A DNA stretch of 64,000 nucleotides from Alistipes sp. Lineage in GTDB: Bacteria; Bacteroidota; Bacteroidia; Bacteroidales; Rikenellaceae. Under the pieces are notes generated by a model. That model did no database searches and was not told where the DNA came from. It worked only from the letters and a program-made list of their open reading frames with translations. Made by a program: the position numbers and the translations under genes. Numbering within the stretch: position 1 is the first letter of the stretch; every line of letters begins with the position of its first letter. Location: the NCBI RefSeq assembly GCF_020026455.1, contig NZ_JAHHQJ010000015.1, positions 18,918-82,917 on the forward strand, given 5' to 3'. This document shows, one piece after another, positions 59,430 through 64,000 of this stretch.

Positions 59430-61460
59430 ATGAAAACGCTGAAATACATCGCACTGTCGCTGCTCGTCGCGGCCTCGACGACGGCGTGCAAGGACGATCC
59501 CGAACTGCTCACCACCGACGTCGGTCCCGAGATGACCCTCGTTTCGGTCGATGCGTCGGGCGTCTACGGCGGCAAGGTCAACTTCGAGGTGGCGATGGCC
59601 GACCGCTATGCGCTCTCGACGCTCAAGGCGCAGGTGTTCTTCGACGACGAGATCGTCGCCGAGGAGGTGATCCGCACCAAAAGCGCAGGCACCTATGCCG
59701 GAACGGTGACGCTTCCCTTCTACAGGAACATTCCCGACGGCGAGGCCACGTTGCGTTTCGTGGGTCAGAACGTGCGCTTCGGAACGACGATCGTCGACCG
59801 TCCGCTCGCCGTGTCGCGTCCCAAGCCCGCCTACCTGACGTTTTTCCTCGACGGCAAGGAGTACCGCATGGAGCCTGCGGGCGACGACTTCGAATACGCC
59901 GTGACGGACAAGTTCCCGCAGAAGCCGCAGGGCTATATCGCGACACCTGAGCTCGACGCTGCGGGTTCGGTCGTGACCTTCGGCTACGACTCCGGGACCG
60001 GCAGCATCGTCTCCGATTCCACCGAGCCCATCCCCTTTGCCCATTCGAATGCCGGGGAGTTCACCGTCAGCTTCAACCTGCTGACCTTCGAGGGATCGCC
60101 TTTCGTCAAACTGCTCTTCGGAGAGACGGAGATGACGATGGTCGACAACGACAATTACAGCCTGGTCACCACGCTGACCAAGGGCCGGACCTATACGCTG
60201 ACGGGCATTGCCGACTTCGCCGACTGGGATGTGGACCGCGACTTCTTCGCCCGCGGCGATGCTTCCGATCCCGGGACGCTGACCTTCCTGCCGATGACGG
60301 GCATGTACAGGGTGACGGCCAATTTCAGACACCGCTACCTGCGTATCGAGGCCATGAAGTCGGCCACGGAGCTTGCCACGCTCAATGACGACGGTTCGGG
60401 GGCCATCTGGGCCATCGGCGGCATGGAGGTCGGCAAGCCGACGCTGAAAAACGCCGCCAGCTGGAACCCCGAGGAGGGAGGCATGTGCCTGGCGCGCGTT
60501 GCCGACAGGAAGTACCAGCTGACGCTCGTTGCGGGCATCTCGATCAATGCCACTTCGTTCGACTTCAAGTTCTTCCACCAGAAAACCTGGGGCGGAGAAT
60601 TCGGCGGCAAGGACATCCGGACCGATAGCGACATCGTGGCGATCAACGATTCGGGCAACCTGGGCCTGGTGAAGGGCAAGACGCTCGATCAGGGCGGCAT
60701 CTACCGCTTTACGGTGGATATCACGGGCGGCAAAAAGGCTGCCGTGCTGACCGTCGAGAAGGTGGGCGAGCAGCCGCTTCCGCCGGCCGACATCACCGTC
60801 AACGGCACACCGATGACCCGGCTCGATCTGGACAACTACTGGCTGGACCTCGACCTGACGCAGGGCCAGACGCTGACGCTGGGCGGCGCCGATGCCTTCA
60901 CTCCGGCGTGGATCAACCCCGACTTCTTCGAGGTAGCCTCCGCGACGAGTGTCAAACTGGTTCCCGTCACGGGCAAATACCGCGTCACGGTCAACCTTTC
61001 GACCCGGGTGATCGACGCCCTGGTGCTCAACGCAGACGGCTCGGACATTGCCACGCTGGGCGACGACGGCCACGGTGCGGTCTATTTCATCGGCTACGGC
61101 ATCGGTTCGCCCGCGGCGGCCAACGAGCCCGGCTGGTCTCCCGAACGGGGCATCTGCGTGCCCGAGTCCGCCCCGGGCATCTACACGATGACGGCCCAGG
61201 CGGGGCGGGAGGGCAGCGCGACCCTCGGGCAGCGTTTCCGCGTGAGCGGCTGGAGCGGCAAGTTCTTCCGGAGCCGTTCCTGGGGCGATTTGGGCCGCTT
61301 CACGCTGGCTCCGGGTACTGAGTCGTTCTTCTCGATCGCCAAGGACGGCAACATCGAGATGGCTTCGGGAATCACCCTCGAGGAGGGCGCGACCTACCGG
61401 CTGACGCTCGACCTGACGGCGGGAAAAGACAAACCCGTTTTGTCCATGATCAGGAAATAA
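59430..61460 (+). CDS. Surface glycan-binding lipoprotein with two tandem modules (SusE/F position)
   Basis: 676 residues, lipoprotein signal ending ASTTAC and followed by KDDPE, a clear surface-export tag. Residues about 25-205 are immunoglobulin-like. Two similar modules of about 220-230 residues follow (210-445 and 446-676), each running from FLPMTGMYRVTANF / LVPVTGKYRVTVNL through ATLNDDGSGAIWAIGG / ATLGDDGHGAVYFIGY and KTWGGEFGGKDI / RSWGDLGRFTL to LTVEK / LSMIRK. They resemble the DUF5121/DUF5125 modules of binding proteins in beta-glucan loci. No catalytic residues are seen. It would hold the polymer beside the GH30 enzyme. Confidence 0.75.
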   Translation: MKTLKYIALSLLVAASTTACKDDPELLTTDVGPEMTLVSVDASGVYGGKVNFEVAMADRYALSTLKAQVFFDDEIVAEEVIRTKSAGTYAGTVTLPFYRNIPDGEATLRFVGQNVRFGTTIVDRPLAVSRPKPAYLTFFLDGKEYRMEPAGDDFEYAVTDKFPQKPQGYIATPELDAAGSVVTFGYDSGTGSIVSDSTEPIPFAHSNAGEFTVSFNLLTFEGSPFVKLLFGETEMTMVDNDNYSLVTTLTKGRTYTLTGIADFADWDVDRDFFARGDASDPGTLTFLPMTGMYRVTANFRHRYLRIEAMKSATELATLNDDGSGAIWAIGGMEVGKPTLKNAASWNPEEGGMCLARVADRKYQLTLVAGISINATSFDFKFFHQKTWGGEFGGKDIRTDSDIVAINDSGNLGLVKGKTLDQGGIYRFTVDITGGKKAAVLTVEKVGEQPLPPADITVNGTPMTRLDLDNYWLDLDLTQGQTLTLGGADAFTPAWINPDFFEVASATSVKLVPVTGKYRVTVNLSTRVIDALVLNADGSDIATLGDDGHGAVYFIGYGIGSPAAANEPGWSPERGICVPESAPGIYTMTAQAGREGSATLGQRFRVSGWSGKFFRSRSWGDLGRFTLAPGTESFFSIAKDGNIEMASGITLEEGATYRLTLDLTAGKDKPVLSMIRK

Positions 61461-61476
61461 ATGTTAAATTCGCATC

Positions 61477-61508
61477 CGGAGTGCGCAGCCTCGCGACTGT
61501 GCACTCCG
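61477..61508 (+). promoter_or_regulatory. Intercistronic stem-loop before the GH3 gene
   Basis: CGGAGTGCGCAG (61477-61488) pairs with CTGTGCACTCCG (61497-61508) over 12 bp with one G-U, loop of eight bases. It is followed by TTTGT, a weak T-run, so it may be a partial terminator or an mRNA processing/stability element lowering GH3 relative to the upstream genes. Confidence 0.6.
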
Positions 61509-61538
61509 TTTGTAAATGACTACCAATCCATTCCAAAG

Positions 61539-63773
61539 ATGAAAAATCAAATTCTGTTGAAGAGTCTCGCCGGGCTGTGCGTCCTAGCGGCGGTTGGCTG
61601 CGGCGGCGGGCCGGGGATGCAGAGCGGCGTTGCCGTCTATCTCGACGAGTCGCAGCCGATCGAAAAGCGGGTCGAAGACGCACTTTCGCGCATGACACTC
61701 GAAGAGAAGGTCGCCATCCTGCACGCGCAGTCGAAATTCTCGTCGGCGGGCGTTCCGCGCCTGGGCATTCCCGAGGTGTGGTGCACCGACGGCCCCCACG
61801 GCATCCGTCCCGAGGTCCTGTGGGACGAATGGGATCAGGCCGGCTGGACGAGCGATTCCTGCACGGCTTTCCCGGCGCTGACGAGCCTTGCCGCGACGTG
61901 GAATCCCGAGATGTCGGCGCTCTATGGCAAATCCATCGGCGAGGAGGCGCGCTACCGCGAGAAGGACATCCTGCTGGGCCCGGGCGTGAACATCTACCGC
62001 ACGCCGCTCAACGGCCGCAATTTCGAGTACATGGGCGAGGATCCCTACCTCTCCGCACGTATGGTCGTTCCCTACGTCGAGGAGGTGCAGAAGAACGGCG
62101 TTGCCGCCTGTGTCAAACATTTCGCACTCAATAACCAGGAGGTCTACCGCCACGGCATCGACGTCGAGGTCGACGACCGTGCGCTGAACGAGATCTACCT
62201 CCCGGCGTTCCGTGCCGCGGTGCAGGAGGGCGGAGCTTGGGCCATCATGGGGGCCTACAATAAATACAGGGGCGAGCATTGCTGCCACAACCGCTACCTG
62301 CTGAACGACATTCTCAAACGCGACTGGGGCTTCGACGGCGTGGTCGTCTCCGACTGGGGCGGCACGCACGACACGAAGCAGGCTGTCGCCAACGGTCTCG
62401 ACATGGAGTTCGGCTCGTGGACCGACGGCCTGAGCTGGGGAGCCAGCAACGCCTACGACAACTACTACCTCGCTGCTCCCTACCTCGATCTGCTCCGCCG
62501 GGGCGAGGCTTCCACGGACACGCTCGACGACAAGGCGCGCCGGGTGCTGCGGCTGATTTTCCGCACGGCGATGAACACCCGCAAACCGTTCGGGTCGCTC
62601 AATTCGCCCGAGCATCTGGCCGCTGCGCGGCGCATTGCCGGCGAGGGCATGGTGCTGCTCAAAAACGAGGGTGGGGTACTGCCCATCGACCTCGGGCGCG
62701 TGAAGACCGTCGCCGTCGTGGGTGAGAATGCGATCAAGATGATGACCGTGGGCGGCGGCTCCTCGTCGCTCAAGGTGCGGCACGAATGTACGCCGCTCGA
62801 GGGCCTTCGCACGGCCGCATCGGGCAAAGCCGAGGTGATCTACGAACGGGGCTATGTCGGCGACGTGACGGGTAACTACAACGGAGTGAAAACCGGGCAG
62901 GATTTGGCCGAGAGCCGCTCCGAGGCGCAGCTGATTGCCGACGCCGTGGCTGCGGCCCGCAAGGCCGACGCGGTGATCTTCGTCGGGGGTCTGAACAAGA
63001 GCGACCACCAGGACTGCGAAGGCAACGACCGCCTGCACTACGGCCTGCCGTATGCGCAGGACAAGGTGATCGGGGCGCTGGCCGAAGCCAACCCCAATCT
63101 GGCGGTGGTGCTCGTCTCGGGCAATGCCGTGGCGATGCCGTGGATCGACCGCGTTCCGGCGGTGCTGGAGGCGTGGTTTGCAGGCTCCGAGGCGGGCAAT
63201 GCGCTTGCCGACGTGGTGTTCGGCGCGGTGAATCCTTCGGGCAAACTGCCCTTCACGTTCCCCGTGCGCCTGGAGGACAACAGCGCGCATGCGTTGGGCG
63301 AATACCCGGGCACGGACAAGGTGCGCTATAACGAGAGCATCTTCGTGGGTTACCGCTGGCACGACAAGGAGCATCTCAAGCCGCTGTTCGCCTTCGGCCA
63401 CGGGTTGAGCTATACGACCTTCGCGGTCGGCAACATTCGGGCCGACCGCACGTCGCTCGCCTCGGACGGACGGATCCGTATTTCGGCCGATGTGACCAAC
63501 ACGGGCGACCGTGCGGGTGCCGAGATCGTGCAGCTGTACATCGGCGACGAGCAGTCGTCGCTGCCGCGTCCCGTGAAGGAGCTGAAGGGGTTCCGGAAGA
63601 TAGCCCTGGAGCCCGGGCAGATGCAGACCGTCATGTTCGAAATCACCCCCGAGATGCTGCAGTACTACGACGACAGACAGGGGGCCTGGGTTGCCGAGCC
63701 GGGCATGTTCACGGCCAATGTAGGCGTTGCGTCGGACGATATTCGCGGCACGGTGGCCTTCGAGTTGAAATGA
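61539..63773 (+). CDS. GH3 beta-glucosidase, lipoprotein
   Basis: 744 residues from the ATG at 61539, which gives a lipoprotein signal ending LAAVGC; the in-frame ATG at 61461 would translate through the stem-loop. No acidic tag follows, so probably periplasmic. The first domain has LGIPEVWCTDGPHGIRPE, VAACVKHFALNN and the nucleophile D272 in GVVVSDWGG. The alpha/beta sandwich (VLLKNEGGVLPIDLG, VVLVSGNAVAMPW) and a fibronectin III-like tail (PVKELKGFRKIALEPGQ) follow. It should hydrolyse short beta-glucosides, here beta-1,6-gluco-oligosaccharides, to glucose. Confidence 0.92.
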   Translation: MKNQILLKSLAGLCVLAAVGCGGGPGMQSGVAVYLDESQPIEKRVEDALSRMTLEEKVAILHAQSKFSSAGVPRLGIPEVWCTDGPHGIRPEVLWDEWDQAGWTSDSCTAFPALTSLAATWNPEMSALYGKSIGEEARYREKDILLGPGVNIYRTPLNGRNFEYMGEDPYLSARMVVPYVEEVQKNGVAACVKHFALNNQEVYRHGIDVEVDDRALNEIYLPAFRAAVQEGGAWAIMGAYNKYRGEHCCHNRYLLNDILKRDWGFDGVVVSDWGGTHDTKQAVANGLDMEFGSWTDGLSWGASNAYDNYYLAAPYLDLLRRGEASTDTLDDKARRVLRLIFRTAMNTRKPFGSLNSPEHLAAARRIAGEGMVLLKNEGGVLPIDLGRVKTVAVVGENAIKMMTVGGGSSSLKVRHECTPLEGLRTAASGKAEVIYERGYVGDVTGNYNGVKTGQDLAESRSEAQLIADAVAAARKADAVIFVGGLNKSDHQDCEGNDRLHYGLPYAQDKVIGALAEANPNLAVVLVSGNAVAMPWIDRVPAVLEAWFAGSEAGNALADVVFGAVNPSGKLPFTFPVRLEDNSAHALGEYPGTDKVRYNESIFVGYRWHDKEHLKPLFAFGHGLSYTTFAVGNIRADRTSLASDGRIRISADVTNTGDRAGAEIVQLYIGDEQSSLPRPVKELKGFRKIALEPGQMQTVMFEITPEMLQYYDDRQGAWVAEPGMFTANVGVASDDIRGTVAFELK

Positions 63774-63788
63774 TTCTTCCACAGCCGA

Positions 63789-63832
63789 AAACAAACAGTC
63801 CGCAACCTGTCAGGGTTGCGGACTGTTTGTTT
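63789..63832 (+). terminator. Terminator of the second PUL
   Basis: A perfect 19-bp stem (63789-63807 with 63814-63832, starting AAACAAACAGTCCGC) and a six-base loop, then GTCTGTCTG. It lies 16 bases after the GH3 stop. Confidence 0.85.
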
Positions 63833-63889
63833 GTCTGTCTGTCGGATCGGAATGCGTCCGGGCCGCTCCGATGGTTTTCCGATGGGGTT

Positions 63890-64000
63890 CCGGAGGTTTT
63901 TCGGAGGTTTTTCGGAGGTTTTTCGGAGGTTTTTCGGAGGTTTTCCGGAGGTTTTCCGGAGGTTTTCCGGAGGTTTTCCGGAGGTTTTCCGGAGGTTTTC
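63890..64000 (+). repeat. 11-bp tandem repeat running off the window end
   Basis: About ten units: four of ttttcggaggt followed by about six of tttccggaggt. The change of unit happens once, near 63940, so the array looks like two successive expansions. It begins about 60 bases after the GH3 terminator and continues beyond the window. Confidence 0.92.

Overview
The window reads as a chromosomal segment of a GC-rich gut member of the Bacteroidota, most likely Alistipes or a close relative. The evidence is two SusC/SusD pairs, a hybrid two-component sensor, a DUF6377-type regulator, and promoters of the Bacteroidota form (TTTG, about 19 bases, TAnnTTTG). A LptE-SecG housekeeping block of the Bacteroidales type is also present. 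The genus is inferred from gene content and base composition, not tested.

Layout. 1-364: end of a peptide (POT) transporter. 763-7328: a TetR regulator followed by a TolC / adaptor / RND efflux operon and a small PII-like partner. 7761-9363: a metallo-beta-lactamase-fold hydrolase and a short-chain dehydrogenase. 9648-38969: a large polysaccharide utilization locus (PUL) for heparan sulfate/heparin. 39183-44221 (minus strand): prs, engB, a PagL-like lipid A deacylase and an arginine decarboxylase. 44440-47769: an HU-like membrane protein, a sigma-54 activator, LptE, a small helical protein and SecG. 48584-52552 (minus): a DUF6377 regulator and a DUF4838 protein. 53270-63773: a second PUL whose order SusC-SusD-GH30-binding protein-GH3 is that of known beta-1,6-glucan loci.

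The heparan sulfate PUL has three transcription units. Unit 1 (+): GH88, a surface PL12-like lyase, a surface glycan-binding protein, SusC, SusD. Unit 2 (-): PL12, PL12, PL13. Unit 3 (+): two sulfatases, a PHP-type metallohydrolase, a ROK kinase, PL15. The hybrid sensor follows. Read together, the surface lyase and binding protein cut and hold the chain, SusCD imports fragments, periplasmic lyases and sulfatases take them down to disaccharides, GH88 splits the unsaturated disaccharide and the kinase phosphorylates the hexosamine. All three unit promoters carry the same unannotated element: two ACAAA(A)T boxes set 21 bases apart, ending 67-69 bases before the -7 box. This is the best candidate for the sensor's operator.

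The second unexpected signal is in the gaps. Almost every long intergenic stretch holds a different degenerate tandem repeat (periods about 9, 10, 11, 13, 17, 17, 25, 27 and 70 bases). Several of these begin exactly at, or just inside, the stop codon of a gene. No tRNA, rRNA, CRISPR array, insertion sequence or phage gene was seen.
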